64,000 nt of DNA from Pedosphaera parvula Ellin514 (GCF_000172555.1 NZ_ABOX02000024.1:1-64000), one strand, 5' to 3'; positions 54,379 through 63,190 are shown, numbered from the stretch's first letter. Program-made: numbers and translations. The notes: generated by a model from the sequence alone, not told the origin.

Positions 54379-54498
54379 TTATGACGCCCATTGCTTCATC
54401 AGTTCTTCTGCATAGCTGCTGTACGTTCGCGGTTCACGACCAAGCAAGGCTGCGAAGTGCGCCGTCTGTGTCTCCGTGTGACGGGACCACAGGTAGAG
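54379..54498 (-). pseudogene. Truncated C-terminal fragment of an NmrA-type NAD(P)-binding protein
   Basis: Thirty-nine codons read LYLWSRHTETQTAHFAALL, then GREPRTYSSYAEELMKQWAS and stop. The pattern LLGREPRTYxxYAEEL is the conserved end of NmrA/SDR-a family proteins. The upstream part is absent; the fragment stops exactly where repeat R2 begins (54500). It is a gene relic. Confidence 0.55.
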
Positions 54499-54499
54499 C

Positions 54500-54541
54500 A
54501 GTGTAAATAATTAGGATCGACTCCTTTAGGACCCCTTTACC
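54500..54541. repeat. Dispersed repeat copy R2
   Basis: Same 22-bp start as the copy at 53166, followed by TCCTTTAGGACCCCTTTAC. It truncates the NmrA-type fragment. The stretch from here to 54671 holds no gene; AAAGGAGG at 54653 is the ribosome site of the next gene. Confidence 0.8.
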
Positions 54542-54671
54542 CTTTAAGCTACCGGAAGTCGAAAGATTGGCAGGAAATTTGCTCCCCGTTCTTTGAGATT
54601 TTGTGTTCATAGGAAGTGGTTTGCATGGAGTTGGATACAGATCTAGTTCCTCAAAGGAGGAAAGAATCTAA

Positions 54672-57362
54672 ATGAAAGATCTTAATAACACTGTGAGAGT
54701 CTTGAGGATTGCCTGCTTTTGGATGGCGTTGGTGATTGGCGGGATGGAACTGAATACTGCAAAGGCAGGACAGGTGGTGACGTGGGGATATAATCTTACC
54801 AACTTAACGAACTCTATTACGTCGCTTACCAACGTTGTTTCCATTGCTGCGGGGAATAGCTATGCGCTGACGTTACTGAGTGACGGGACTGTCAAGGAAT
54901 GGGACAGTGATGGCTCCGGACTGGCCGGTGTTCCAACCGGATTGAACGATGTCAGTGTTCCAACCGGATTGAGCAATGTGATTGCTGTCGCGGCGAGTGC
55001 GTATGATCGGCTGGCGCTGAAAAGTGATGGAACGGTTATTTCCTGGGGGAATAACCGTTTCTCTCCAATTATTTTTCCGGGGGGGCTTACCAATGTGACT
55101 ACCTTTCCGCCGGGGCTCAGCAATGTAACGGCGGTGGCAGCCGGCAGGGATCATTATCTGGCGCTGAAAAGTGATGGAACCGTCATTGCCTGGGGGGATA
55201 ATAGTTTTGGACAGACCAACGTTCCCGCAGGATTGAGCAATGTCATTTCCATTGCAGCGGGAGGGGATAGTTCGCTGGCGTTAAAAGCAGATGGAACCGT
55301 TATTGGGTGGGGATTGGGATACGTAACGATGCCAAGTATTAAGGGGACGTACATAATAACGACGCCAAATACTTATTCGAATTTGGTTACTTATTCGAAT
55401 TTGGTTTCAATTGCAGCGGGCGTCGATCTTGGACTGGCATTAGGGGCTGATAGTTCGCTCGTTGCGTGGGGAGACAATACCTATGGGCAAACAAACGTAC
55501 CATCCGATGTCACGAACACGATAGCGATTGTTTCCGGTGATTACCATAGCCTCTTGCTGCTGGCAGATGCAACGGTGCGGGCGTTTGGAGCTGGCACCAC
55601 CAACATGGGGTACGGTATCGAGAATGGCCAGTCCATTGTCCCAGCCGGGCTCACGAATGTCGCTACGGTTTCGGCCAAGGGCACGATCAGCATGGCTTTG
55701 GTATCCACGGATGCGCCCGTAATTATTCTGCAGCCCCAAAACTGTTCAACATTTGACGGGAATAATGTGAGTTTTCGGACGACTGCCATGAGTGCGCCGC
55801 CGATAACATACCAATGGACGTTCAACGGGTTTCCGATTGGTGGAGCGACCAATTCGACGCTGAACCTGACCCATGTGCAGTTTGCTGATGCCGGACAATA
55901 TGCGGTCATGGTTTCGGGTCTGTATGGCGCAACCGTTAGTTCCAACGCCAGCCTGGTTGTGAACACCTCGGCACCGATTATTTTGAGTCAAACCGGCAGT
56001 GGCAATGTATGCGAAGGTTCGAACATGATATGCAACGTGAGTGTGATGGGATCGCAACCGTTTGCGTACCAGTGGAAGCTGAACGGGAATGATATCAGTG
56101 GAGCAACGCAATCCTCGTTGGTCCTGACAAATCTTCTGCCGGGCAATCAGGATCAGTATTCGGTGATCATTACCAACAGTTACGGAACAGCGATGAGTTC
56201 CAATATTTCCTTTCATGTGGTGACGCTGGCTGAAGCATTGAATGCCACGAACCTCATCTGGACCACTGGCGGTGACGCGCCATGGCATGTGGAAAGTTCG
56301 AAGTCATTAGACGGATATGCTGCTCAATTTGGAGTGCTGACAAATGTTCAGGAGTCGTGGATCAAAACAAGGGTTATGGGCCCTGGCACATTGCACTTTT
56401 CCTGGGCGGTTGAGAGCAGTGGGAGGTATCTGCAGCTCACGACGAATGGCGTTCAGTTGGTTGAGATTACCGGAAGACCTGGATCGAACTGGTCGAGCTA
56501 CACTTTCTTTTTGGGTGAAGGTGAACAGGATATTGGGTGGCAATTTGTCAATGGCTTTGGCTTTGGGGCGGCTCGAGGTTGGTTGGATCAGGTTAGTTAC
56601 ACTCCCGGGCCAACAGCTCCAATAATTACCAACCTGCCATCTTACTTTAATTACAATCCCGACCCTTACAATGTGATTCTGAAGAGTGGTGCGGTTGGAA
56701 CTCCGCCGCTGAGTTATCAATGGTTGTTCAATGGGAGCCCGGTTGCCGGAGCGACGAGCAATTACCTGACGATATCCAATATTCAGCCCAGCCAAGCAGG
56801 GAGTTATGTCATGGCGGCCAGCAATGCGTATGGGACTGCAACGAGTTCCGTGTACTCTGTGACAGTTGCTCCGATGCCGCCTCAGATCACCATGCAACCG
56901 TCGAGTCAGTCTCAGATGCCTTCCAGCAAAGCAATCTTCGTGGTGGCTGCGAAAGGCACCAGGCCTTTCACTTATCAATGGCGGTTCAATGGAGTGGATT
57001 TGGCTGGTGGGACGAATTCATCACTCACTCTGACCAATGTGCAATGGAGTGATGTCGGGGCTTACGGTGTGGTGGTGAGCAATCAGGTTGGGATGCAGCC
57101 GAGTTTCAATGCGATGCTGGCCATTTTGCGGTTTCCTCCGCGGCTTGGTGTTTCAGGGACGAGTGCGGGTTGGTCGTCGAACGGCTTTGGAATGCAATTG
57201 AATGGTTTGAGCGGACATGGTGCGGTGGTGATTTACGGTTCGACGAACCTGATTGACTGGGTGCCGCTGGCGACCAATTCGCCGGTGATTGGGACGCTGC
57301 CGTTTTTGGATTCGGCTGGGAGTAATTTGCCGTCGAGATTTTATAAGGCGGAGGAGCAGTAG
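54672..57362 (+). CDS. Secreted RCC1-repeat / multi-Ig-like domain protein
   Basis: The 896-residue protein has a signal peptide (VLRIACFWMALVIGGMELNTAKA). About seven RCC1-type beta-propeller repeats follow (residues 30-330; recurring SDGTVIAWGDN, NVPAGLSNVISIAAG). Two Ig-like domains (about 345-515; YQWTFNGFPIGGATN, YQWKLNGNDISGATQ), a spacer beta domain (about 520-640) and two more Ig-like domains (about 640-810) come next. The end (LIDWVPLATNSPVIG...FYKAEEQ) is the short verrucomicrobial C-terminal module. An AAAGGAGG site precedes the ATG. It is likely a surface adhesin or matrix protein. Confidence 0.88.
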   Translation: MKDLNNTVRVLRIACFWMALVIGGMELNTAKAGQVVTWGYNLTNLTNSITSLTNVVSIAAGNSYALTLLSDGTVKEWDSDGSGLAGVPTGLNDVSVPTGLSNVIAVAASAYDRLALKSDGTVISWGNNRFSPIIFPGGLTNVTTFPPGLSNVTAVAAGRDHYLALKSDGTVIAWGDNSFGQTNVPAGLSNVISIAAGGDSSLALKADGTVIGWGLGYVTMPSIKGTYIITTPNTYSNLVTYSNLVSIAAGVDLGLALGADSSLVAWGDNTYGQTNVPSDVTNTIAIVSGDYHSLLLLADATVRAFGAGTTNMGYGIENGQSIVPAGLTNVATVSAKGTISMALVSTDAPVIILQPQNCSTFDGNNVSFRTTAMSAPPITYQWTFNGFPIGGATNSTLNLTHVQFADAGQYAVMVSGLYGATVSSNASLVVNTSAPIILSQTGSGNVCEGSNMICNVSVMGSQPFAYQWKLNGNDISGATQSSLVLTNLLPGNQDQYSVIITNSYGTAMSSNISFHVVTLAEALNATNLIWTTGGDAPWHVESSKSLDGYAAQFGVLTNVQESWIKTRVMGPGTLHFSWAVESSGRYLQLTTNGVQLVEITGRPGSNWSSYTFFLGEGEQDIGWQFVNGFGFGAARGWLDQVSYTPGPTAPIITNLPSYFNYNPDPYNVILKSGAVGTPPLSYQWLFNGSPVAGATSNYLTISNIQPSQAGSYVMAASNAYGTATSSVYSVTVAPMPPQITMQPSSQSQMPSSKAIFVVAAKGTRPFTYQWRFNGVDLAGGTNSSLTLTNVQWSDVGAYGVVVSNQVGMQPSFNAMLAILRFPPRLGVSGTSAGWSSNGFGMQLNGLSGHGAVVIYGSTNLIDWVPLATNSPVIGTLPFLDSAGSNLPSRFYKAEEQ

Positions 57363-57568
57363 GTACTAAATGGTTTGCAGGACGAAAGTTTAATAATGCT
57401 GTTCGAGTGGAATCGTGGGTGAGCCCTTGATGTTTTATACCCGACCCCAGCCCCTGTCACTTGGCCAGTGAGGTTTGAACCCCTTCCGCCCTCGTACCTC
57501 CGGCTTCTGGTTTTTCCTCCCTTTCGGTCGGGGCGTCACCGGATTATTTTACGGCAGAAAGGAAAACT

Positions 57569-57991
57569 ATGAAAAATCTAACATTCTGTATTGCGATCAT
57601 TGCCGGTTTTCTGTTCAGCACGGGCTTGAATCCCGCGATGGCGGCGGACAAAGGGGCTCCGAGCAGTCTCCAAACCCAGATGGAAGCAGTCAATTCCGTG
57701 ACGTCCACCCCCGGGAAGATGGACACTGCGTTGCAACGCATTGCCACCGAAACTGGCGTTCCGATCGAGCGGGTGCGCGCGCTGCACAAGAACCATCCCA
57801 ACGTCCAGGCTGCCGGACTTCTGGTGGCCAGCGTGCTCGCGGACGAAACCAAGAAAACGCCTGATTCGTTTTTGAAAGAGCACGACGCCGGCAAGAGCTG
57901 GCCCTCGATTGCCGAGGAGAACCACGTTTCCGTTGATAAGCTGAGCGCAAGAGTGGAGCGTTTGCAGCAGTCGTTGAACGGGAGCAAGTAG
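57569..57991 (+). CDS. Small secreted helical protein, unknown function
   Basis: The 140-residue protein has a signal peptide (ending NPAMAA) and a mature part that is predicted mostly helical (RIATETGVPIERVRALHKNHPNVQAAGLLVASVLADE). I recognise no family. AAAGGAAAA lies 6 nt before the ATG, and a terminator follows, so it appears to be expressed alone. The preceding 206 bp after the RCC1 gene hold nothing else I can name. Confidence 0.75.
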   Translation: MKNLTFCIAIIAGFLFSTGLNPAMAADKGAPSSLQTQMEAVNSVTSTPGKMDTALQRIATETGVPIERVRALHKNHPNVQAAGLLVASVLADETKKTPDSFLKEHDAGKSWPSIAEENHVSVDKLSARVERLQQSLNGSK

Positions 57992-58059
57992 GGCGTGAAG
58001 AGTGAAACGGGGCGGGAACTATCCCGATCCTAGTCAGCCCTGAGCCGGGCTGATGACTT

Positions 58060-58094
58060 CCAGGCCAGTCTCAGAAATGGGGCTGGTCTTTTTG
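58060..58094 (+). terminator. Terminator after the small secreted protein gene
   Basis: CCAGGCC (58060-58066) pairs with GGGCTGG (58080-58086) with one mismatch, followed by TCTTTTTGG. A second small stem CAGCCC/GGGCTG precedes it at about 58035-58052. Confidence 0.65.
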
Positions 58095-58172
58095 GTTTAG
58101 CCTTACCCCTTTTTGACCGCTTTAACAAAATAGAGATCACTCGCGAAGGAATTCGCCTCCAAAAAAAGGAAT

Positions 58173-58649
58173 TTAAGACTCATCCATTGCAAGTGTATCC
58201 ACAAAGGTTTCCAAGCTTGGGGCTACGGGATAAATATTTGTTTGAGCAGGATCGGGAACCTTGTCTACTAATATGTAAGCCTCTTCCTCTCTCTCGTGAT
58301 CCCAAAAATAAACGCCGGACTGGCGTTCGTCCAAGTTTAAACAAAAGAGATCACCTTCTAACGTGTCTGCAAACGGTAAGAAATTCTTAGGCACGCGTCC
58401 TGCGTATGTTTTTAGGTCCTCTAGGATCATTGCGACACTGTAAAACCGCTGAACCTCCAACTCCAGCTTTGCACCGGACGGAAGTTTGGCGTTCGTCATT
58501 GAGTTTTCGCAACTCAAAATCCCCCCGTCGCTCCTCATCAATAAGGTCTTCAAGGAATCTGGAATCCTTCGACTGATAGCCGCCTCGAGCTCAGCAATAT
58601 CTTTATCCGTTGCAGGAGCTGGCGGGTTTAAAAGTATTACATTTTTCAT
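58173..58649 (-). CDS. SMI1/KNR4 family protein (immunity-type)
   Basis: The 158-residue protein has the SMI1/KNR4 layout: PATDKDIAELEAAISRRIPDSLKTLLMRSDGG near the N-terminus, FLPFADTLEGDLFCLNLDE in the middle and VYFWDHEREEEAYILVDKV, then SLETFVDTL. In bacteria this superfamily supplies immunity proteins against polymorphic toxins. No toxin gene is recognisable on the same strand upstream; only a gene fragment of opposite orientation lies there. It may be an orphan immunity gene left after rearrangement. Confidence 0.85.
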   Translation of the reverse strand: MKNVILLNPPAPATDKDIAELEAAISRRIPDSLKTLLMRSDGGILSCENSMTNAKLPSGAKLELEVQRFYSVAMILEDLKTYAGRVPKNFLPFADTLEGDLFCLNLDERQSGVYFWDHEREEEAYILVDKVPDPAQTNIYPVAPSLETFVDTLAMDES

Positions 58650-58712
58650 CTCAAGCTTGTTGGAGTTTTAGAATTATCGAATCTTTGTAAAGGGTCAAAC
58701 CCCCTTTTTCGG

Positions 58713-58904
58713 CTGACCTTCGATGAAATACTGGAATCTGGTGACTTGGGGCAAGCCTGGCTGGCGTTGAATTCCAAAGGCTGGACATTTGCCGATGCAA
58801 CAGTTGCGATCAGACGTTTAGCAGAGGTGGCGGCGGACGAATCCTTTAACCTTTTAGCTTCAACTTGGATTCAAACGGTTGGGAATGATCCAAGAGGATA
58901 TTAA
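58713..58904 (+). pseudogene. Start-less C-terminal gene fragment
   Basis: An open frame of 63 codons reads LTFDEILESGDLGQAWLALN...AIRRLAEVAADESFNLLASTWIQTVGNDPRGY and has protein-like composition. It has no in-frame ATG. It lies between sequences of the GGTCAAACC type (about 58692 and 58985-59029). I do not recognise the family. It is probably the 3' end of a truncated gene. Confidence 0.4.
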
Positions 58905-58984
58905 GGGGGTTGAACTCGATACGCCAACCAATGCAAGAATTGTAAATTAATGAAGGAATTATTCGCGCTGAGCGTCATTACTTT

Positions 58985-59029
58985 GGTTTGACCCTTGGCC
59001 TGCCCCCTTCTAGGCCCCCTGGTCAAACC
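58985..59029. terminator. Nested inverted repeat overlapping the HXXEE stop codon
   Basis: GGTTTGACC (58985-58993) pairs with GGTCAAACC (59021-59029). Inside it GGCCT (58997-59001) pairs with AGGCC (59012-59016). The stop codon of the minus-strand gene lies within the right arm. It may be a terminator or the end of a mobile repeat. Confidence 0.65.
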
Positions 59030-59637
59030 TGTTTTGCGAACAGAGTTGACCGGACTCGCTTCAGGAACTCGGTGTATCTCAAGCCGCTCATTCTGACGAC
59101 CGTTCCCTGTGCGATCGCCAGCCCGGTAGCCATATAGAGAAGCGACCAGATCCAATCCCACGGCCGCATCAAATCATTCCGGACGGCGAAGGCGATTCCA
59201 TAGATTGAAATGGGCAGCAGGAGGACGACCGCCGTCAGCAGCCCGGGTGAGTAAAAGTGCTTTCGCTGAAACATCTTGATCGCCGCGAGATGGGCAATCG
59301 GCTCAAGAACGCCGAGTAACATCGCCGCCATCGCCAGCCACGCAACGTGCGGGAAGAACAGCGGCACGAAGCCCAGGTAGAGGATGGCACCCGCCAAGAT
59401 CAGCTCGGCGACACGTGGATCGGTAATGGCGAAATTCAGACGAGCGGTGATCATTTCCGCAAAACCACCGGGAAATCGAGATTCCTCCCACACGTGCAGC
59501 ATGATCGCGACGAAGAACAGGCCGACCATCCGCTGAAGAAACGGAATCGCGGCCCAGTTTACTGCAACATAAATGGCCACGCCGATCGCCAGCGCGGTCA
59601 GCAGATAAAGGTTGTTTCGGAGAATGAACTGCTTCAT
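59023..59637 (-). CDS. HXXEE domain membrane protein
   Basis: The 204-residue protein has five to six transmembrane helices and the family motif HVWEE in the second helix. Other conserved-looking points are the FPGGFA segment and EPIAHLAAIKMF (a second His/Glu group). The function of the family is not established. AGGAGAAA upstream supports the ATG at 59637 over a GTG at 59664. The SDR gene lies just upstream on the same strand, so the two are probably one transcript. Confidence 0.82.
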   Translation of the reverse strand: MKQFILRNNLYLLTALAIGVAIYVAVNWAAIPFLQRMVGLFFVAIMLHVWEESRFPGGFAEMITARLNFAITDPRVAELILAGAILYLGFVPLFFPHVAWLAMAAMLLGVLEPIAHLAAIKMFQRKHFYSPGLLTAVVLLLPISIYGIAFAVRNDLMRPWDWIWSLLYMATGLAIAQGTVVRMSGLRYTEFLKRVRSTLFAKQV

Positions 59638-59667
59638 GGAGACAATTTCTCCTGCCGACTTCACTCC

Positions 59668-60546
59668 TTATCGCAAGGTTTGCGCCCCGTCGACGATCAG
59701 ATTGGCCCCGCTGATGTAGCTGGCCATGTCGGATGCCAGGAACAGCACTGCCTTGGCGATCTCGTCGGGCCAGCCGGGGCGGCCCAGCGGCATCAGGGCG
59801 GTCAGCATTTGGGCAAAGGCACCGGTCTTCATAACGGCCTGCATCTTTTCCCGGGTCTTGACGGCACCCTCGGGTATTTCATCTGCGCCGAACGTGCCGT
59901 CCTTCATCTTGGCCAGCCGTTCCTCGGTGATGGTTGCACCGGGGGTGAGAGCGTTGACCAGAATCCGGTGTTCGGCTAGTTCTTTGGCCATGGCCTGAGT
60001 GGCCGACCACAGGCCGAGCTTGGCTGCGCCGTAGGCCGACAGCGTCCCGGTGGGCCGAAATGCATCGGTGGACAACAGGTTGATGATGCGGCCACCGCGA
60101 CCGGTGGTGATCATCGCCTTGGCTGCGAACTGGGCGAGGAAATAAGCGCCCTTGAGGTCGGTGTCGACCGTGTGGTCCCACACCTCCTCGGTCATCTCCA
60201 GAAACAGACATGGAGGGAACACGGCGGCGTTATTGACCAGGATGTCGACGCGCCCGAACCGCTCCAGCGCCTGGCTGATCACCTTCTGGGAATCCTTGAG
60301 ACTGCCAAGATCCGCCTGCACGCCCAAGGCTTGTCCCCCGGTCGAGGTGAGCTGCGACTCGACGCGCTGCAGCGCATCACGGCCGCGTCCGGTCAGCACA
60401 ATTGAGGCGCCGGCCTGGGCCAATCGCCGAACGATCGCCTCTCCGAGGCCCCGGCTCCCGCCGGTGACCACCGCGCAGCGGCCCTTGAGCGACAGCAGGC
60501 TATCGAACGACTGAGGTTCGGGAATCGAAATGGATTGAGTGGTCAT
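59668..60546 (-). CDS. SDR family oxidoreductase
   Basis: The 292-residue classical short-chain dehydrogenase has the cofactor motif VVTGGSRGLGEAI, NNAA, catalytic Ser in LLSTDAFRPTG and YGAAK (Tyr and Lys). VDGAQTLR is the end. The cofactor loop (LTGRG) suits NADP(H). AAGGAATTC precedes the ATG. Its third codon positions look richer in G and C than neighbouring genes, which may indicate transfer. Substrate unknown. Confidence 0.9.
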   Translation of the reverse strand: MTTQSISIPEPQSFDSLLSLKGRCAVVTGGSRGLGEAIVRRLAQAGASIVLTGRGRDALQRVESQLTSTGGQALGVQADLGSLKDSQKVISQALERFGRVDILVNNAAVFPPCLFLEMTEEVWDHTVDTDLKGAYFLAQFAAKAMITTGRGGRIINLLSTDAFRPTGTLSAYGAAKLGLWSATQAMAKELAEHRILVNALTPGATITEERLAKMKDGTFGADEIPEGAVKTREKMQAVMKTGAFAQMLTALMPLGRPGWPDEIAKAVLFLASDMASYISGANLIVDGAQTLR

Positions 60547-60685
60547 AGTGAATTCCTTTCATGTTGATGATAAGCGGCAGACAATTACGATCTAATCATT
60601 ACGGCTCACGAGCTGCACCAATGGCGTGCAAGCAACCATGCACATGTTCTCGTATGGAAGCTCCTCGAATATAATATATATCAGA

Positions 60686-60865
60686 CTAGCAAATTTCTGT
60701 AAAGGACCGCGAAAAGAACGCGGCGTAGCGAGCCAAATGTTTGTAGCCGGTCTTCCGGCTGATGCCAAACTGCTCGCACAGTTCCCTCACCGTAAAGCGC
60801 GCGCTCCGCGCCAACATCACAAAGCGAATAATCTCTTCCATCGGGGTTACAGTTTTCCAAGCCAT
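60686..60865 (-). pseudogene. Truncated IS481-type transposase, N-terminal helix-turn-helix only
   Basis: Read from 60865 the frame gives MAWKTVTPMEEIIRFVMLA, then RSARFTVRELCEQFGISRK and TGYKHLARYAAFF, the N-terminus of an IS481-family transposase. It stops after 59 codons at 60686; the catalytic DDE part is missing. Two 16-bp copies of the element's iterated end lie just upstream at 60880-60919. Confidence 0.7.
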
Positions 60866-60879
60866 AGTGCTCGGAAGTG

Positions 60880-60919
60880 TAACCCATCACTCCGGATAGA
60901 CTGTTACCCATCACTCCGG
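60880..60919. mobile_element. Left end of a degraded IS481-like element
   Basis: Two direct copies of TWACCCATCACTCCGG lie 24 bp apart (60880-60895 and 60904-60919), the kind of iterated end seen upstream of IS481 transposases. The element's outer boundary is near 60927, where the duplicated lipoprotein leader begins. Confidence 0.65.
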
Positions 60920-60927
60920 TTCATACC

Positions 60928-61135
60928 CTTTTCTTTGCACGTTGAGTCTTCCGACCGGATTGTTACTCTGTCGGAGTAAATATGAACACCCCTGCGATTT
61001 TTGGTTTGCAGCTACAGCGGCACATCTCTGCTTGCCTCCTTGCAATGGCGGCTTTGGCCTGCACATCGACTGGATGCAAAACCAGCAAGGTTGCTGCGTC
61101 CCAGGAAAGTGCTGTTGCTCCAACTTTGGTAAAAT
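60928..61135 (+). repeat. Duplicated leader/signal-peptide segment, copy 2
   Basis: Near copy of 53238-53445, covering about 54 bp of upstream sequence with the GGAG ribosome site and the coding sequence for the first 50 residues. It directly abuts the IS481-like end. Confidence 0.85.
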
Positions 61136-61506
61136 CGACGGTGGCGGTCGACCCGCTGTCGTTCAGTGCCACGCCAAACTGGAGTGCTAAGTTCGACGAA
61201 GGGCCAGATGGATGGTGGGATATCGACTTTGTTAGCTTGTCTGGAGCTCGCCTGGAGCTTGGACAGCACAGCCCGGACCGGAAGGGTGAGGCCGCAAACA
61301 GCATGCTTCGTTGGGAGTATTTGAGCGAGGGGTTTGCTGGTGAGTCTTGTAAAGGCCGCTACAGCGTTTTTACCGATAGAGAACCGTGTTTGGTCATAAT
61401 TATGATGAGTGTCGATGACATGCTGTGGAGTGGCACCTTCCGAGGCTCTCTCAAAGACTGGGAGAATGCGTTGGCGCTCCTGAAGACTGCGAAGCGGATG
61501 CGCTGA
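60982..61506 (+). CDS. Lipoprotein with signal peptide shared with the gene at 53292, unknown mature domain
   Basis: The 174-residue protein begins with the same signal and linker as the NlpC/P60-like lipoprotein (IFGLQLQRHISACLLAMAAL, TSTGCKTSKVAASQES). After about residue 52 the two diverge fully. The mature part (WSAKFDEGPDGWWDIDFVSLSGARLELGQ, CLVIIMMSVDDMLWSGTFRGSLKDWENALALLKTAKRMR) is not a family I know. CGGAG stands 5 nt before the ATG. It may be a chimera formed by the duplication. Confidence 0.75.
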   Translation: MNTPAIFGLQLQRHISACLLAMAALACTSTGCKTSKVAASQESAVAPTLVKSTVAVDPLSFSATPNWSAKFDEGPDGWWDIDFVSLSGARLELGQHSPDRKGEAANSMLRWEYLSEGFAGESCKGRYSVFTDREPCLVIIMMSVDDMLWSGTFRGSLKDWENALALLKTAKRMR

Positions 61507-61712
61507 CAATGCACTGCAGCGAACCCGGCACATCCAAGCAAGGTGTCATTACTCCGACCCCTTCTTGATGATTTGGAGTCTCCTGCGGGCTTGACACCCG
61601 GCGACGGCAGTATAGAAGAGTTGTGATAGCGTTTGAGACGCGCACTGGAGTAGTCGTGTTAGAAGCCCAGGCCAGCGTAGTCGGCGCGAAACTAGAAGAA
61701 TTAATAAAGGAA

Positions 61713-63026
61713 ATGAAACCCAAGGATCTTTTCGATCATCCATCGCTGTCCAGTTCACGGCAGGTTATTCTCTGTCTGTTAAAAATGACCTGTTGTGTTG
61801 TGACGATGGTCGCAGCCACCAGCAATGGACTTGCGCAGGTATGGCAGGCGACAGGCGCACCCAACAAACAGTGGCTCGTCGCGTTGGCATGTTCCGCCGA
61901 CGGGGTGAAACTGGTGGCAGCGGTGGCTGGAAATCCGGGAATCTATTGCTCGACGAATGCAGGGCAATCATGGTTGGCTTCTGGAGCGCCGTCAAACAGC
62001 TGGACCTCCGTGGCATCGTCTGCCGATGGCAACCAGTTGATCGCATCAGCAGCTATCATTGTCGATCCCACTAGAGGTGGCGATCACGGCGACTTAATTT
62101 ACATCTCGACCAATTCGGGAGCAAGCTGGAGGCCAACCAGCGCGCAGAGTAATCAGTGGAGCAGTGTAGCTTCTTCAGGCGATGGCAAAACACTCGTTGC
62201 CGCTGCTGCCTATAATAACCGCGCCACGTCGCGGGGCCTGATTTATGTCTCGACCAATTCGGGTACAAACTGGAGGGCATCCGATGCGCCGGCCGATCGC
62301 TGGTACTCCGTGGCTTGCTCGGCGGATGGAACCCGGCAGGTGGCAGGGGGCACTGGAATTTTCACTTCCACCAATTCAGGTTCCACGTGGCAATCGAATA
62401 ATATCGCCTGGGATTTCCCGGCAGGGGCTTCGCCAATGTGGTATTCCGTTGCCTCTTCGGCGGATGGATCCACGCTGCTGGCGATACGTCTACTCACTAC
62501 ATACAGCACTGCCGGCAGTGTTGATCGCGTTTACGTTTCCACCAATTATGGAACCACCTGGGCATCGACTGATTTTCCGAGGGGTGCCGGCGGTTATGTT
62601 GCCACCTCGGGGAATGGAGACACATTGATCGTGTCGATGGGTTACATCTACACCTCGACTAATTCGGGAGTCACGTGGAGCCAGAACAATGTCCCTGGCC
62701 AAACATACGGATGGATAGCTTCATCGGCTGATGGGAACAGATTGATTCTGGCACTCAGTGCGGACGCCTTTAGTCTGCCCAATTCCATTTACACCCGTTA
62801 TTCGCCACCCAAACCACGATTGAAGCTCAAAGCTGTCGGATCTGGTCTGGGAATATCGTGGACTGTTCCCGCGACGAATATGGTTCTGCAACGGAGTTCC
62901 AGTTTGAACGCGGCAGGGTGGGAAACGATCGCTGATGCATTTACGCTCAACCCGAAAACCCTACAAGAACAATTCATTCTTTCAGCGACCAATGGCTGGG
63001 GATTTTATCGTTTGGCGACACCTTAA
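61713..63026 (+). CDS. Secreted BNR/Ycf48-like beta-propeller protein
   Basis: The 437-residue protein has a signal peptide (VILCLLKMTCCVVTMVAATSNGLA) and about eight propeller blades. Each holds an Asp-box-like STNxGxxW (CSTNAGQSW, ISTNSGASW, VSTNSGTNW, TSTNSGSTW, VSTNYGTTW, TSTNSGVTW) alternating with VASSADG. The C-terminal 65 residues (LKLKAVGSGLGISWTVPATNMVLQRSSSLNAAGWETI) are the verrucomicrobial C-terminal module also seen at 54672. A GTG at 61623 would add 30 residues of other character, possibly the end of a lost gene. It is likely exported and surface-bound. Confidence 0.8.
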   Translation: MKPKDLFDHPSLSSSRQVILCLLKMTCCVVTMVAATSNGLAQVWQATGAPNKQWLVALACSADGVKLVAAVAGNPGIYCSTNAGQSWLASGAPSNSWTSVASSADGNQLIASAAIIVDPTRGGDHGDLIYISTNSGASWRPTSAQSNQWSSVASSGDGKTLVAAAAYNNRATSRGLIYVSTNSGTNWRASDAPADRWYSVACSADGTRQVAGGTGIFTSTNSGSTWQSNNIAWDFPAGASPMWYSVASSADGSTLLAIRLLTTYSTAGSVDRVYVSTNYGTTWASTDFPRGAGGYVATSGNGDTLIVSMGYIYTSTNSGVTWSQNNVPGQTYGWIASSADGNRLILALSADAFSLPNSIYTRYSPPKPRLKLKAVGSGLGISWTVPATNMVLQRSSSLNAAGWETIADAFTLNPKTLQEQFILSATNGWGFYRLATP

Positions 63027-63190
63027 TAAGTAAGGCGGCATAACCCAGGCATTTCGCTTTGTTCAGGATCACTTTTTTCGTATACCATGCGCACCTACCA
63101 AAGTTTCCATTTTTACAGTTTCTTCGCTTTTCGTGGTCGTTCGTAGAAGGGTCAGCTCTTGCTTTTTACACAAGGTCCTTCGGGGAGATC

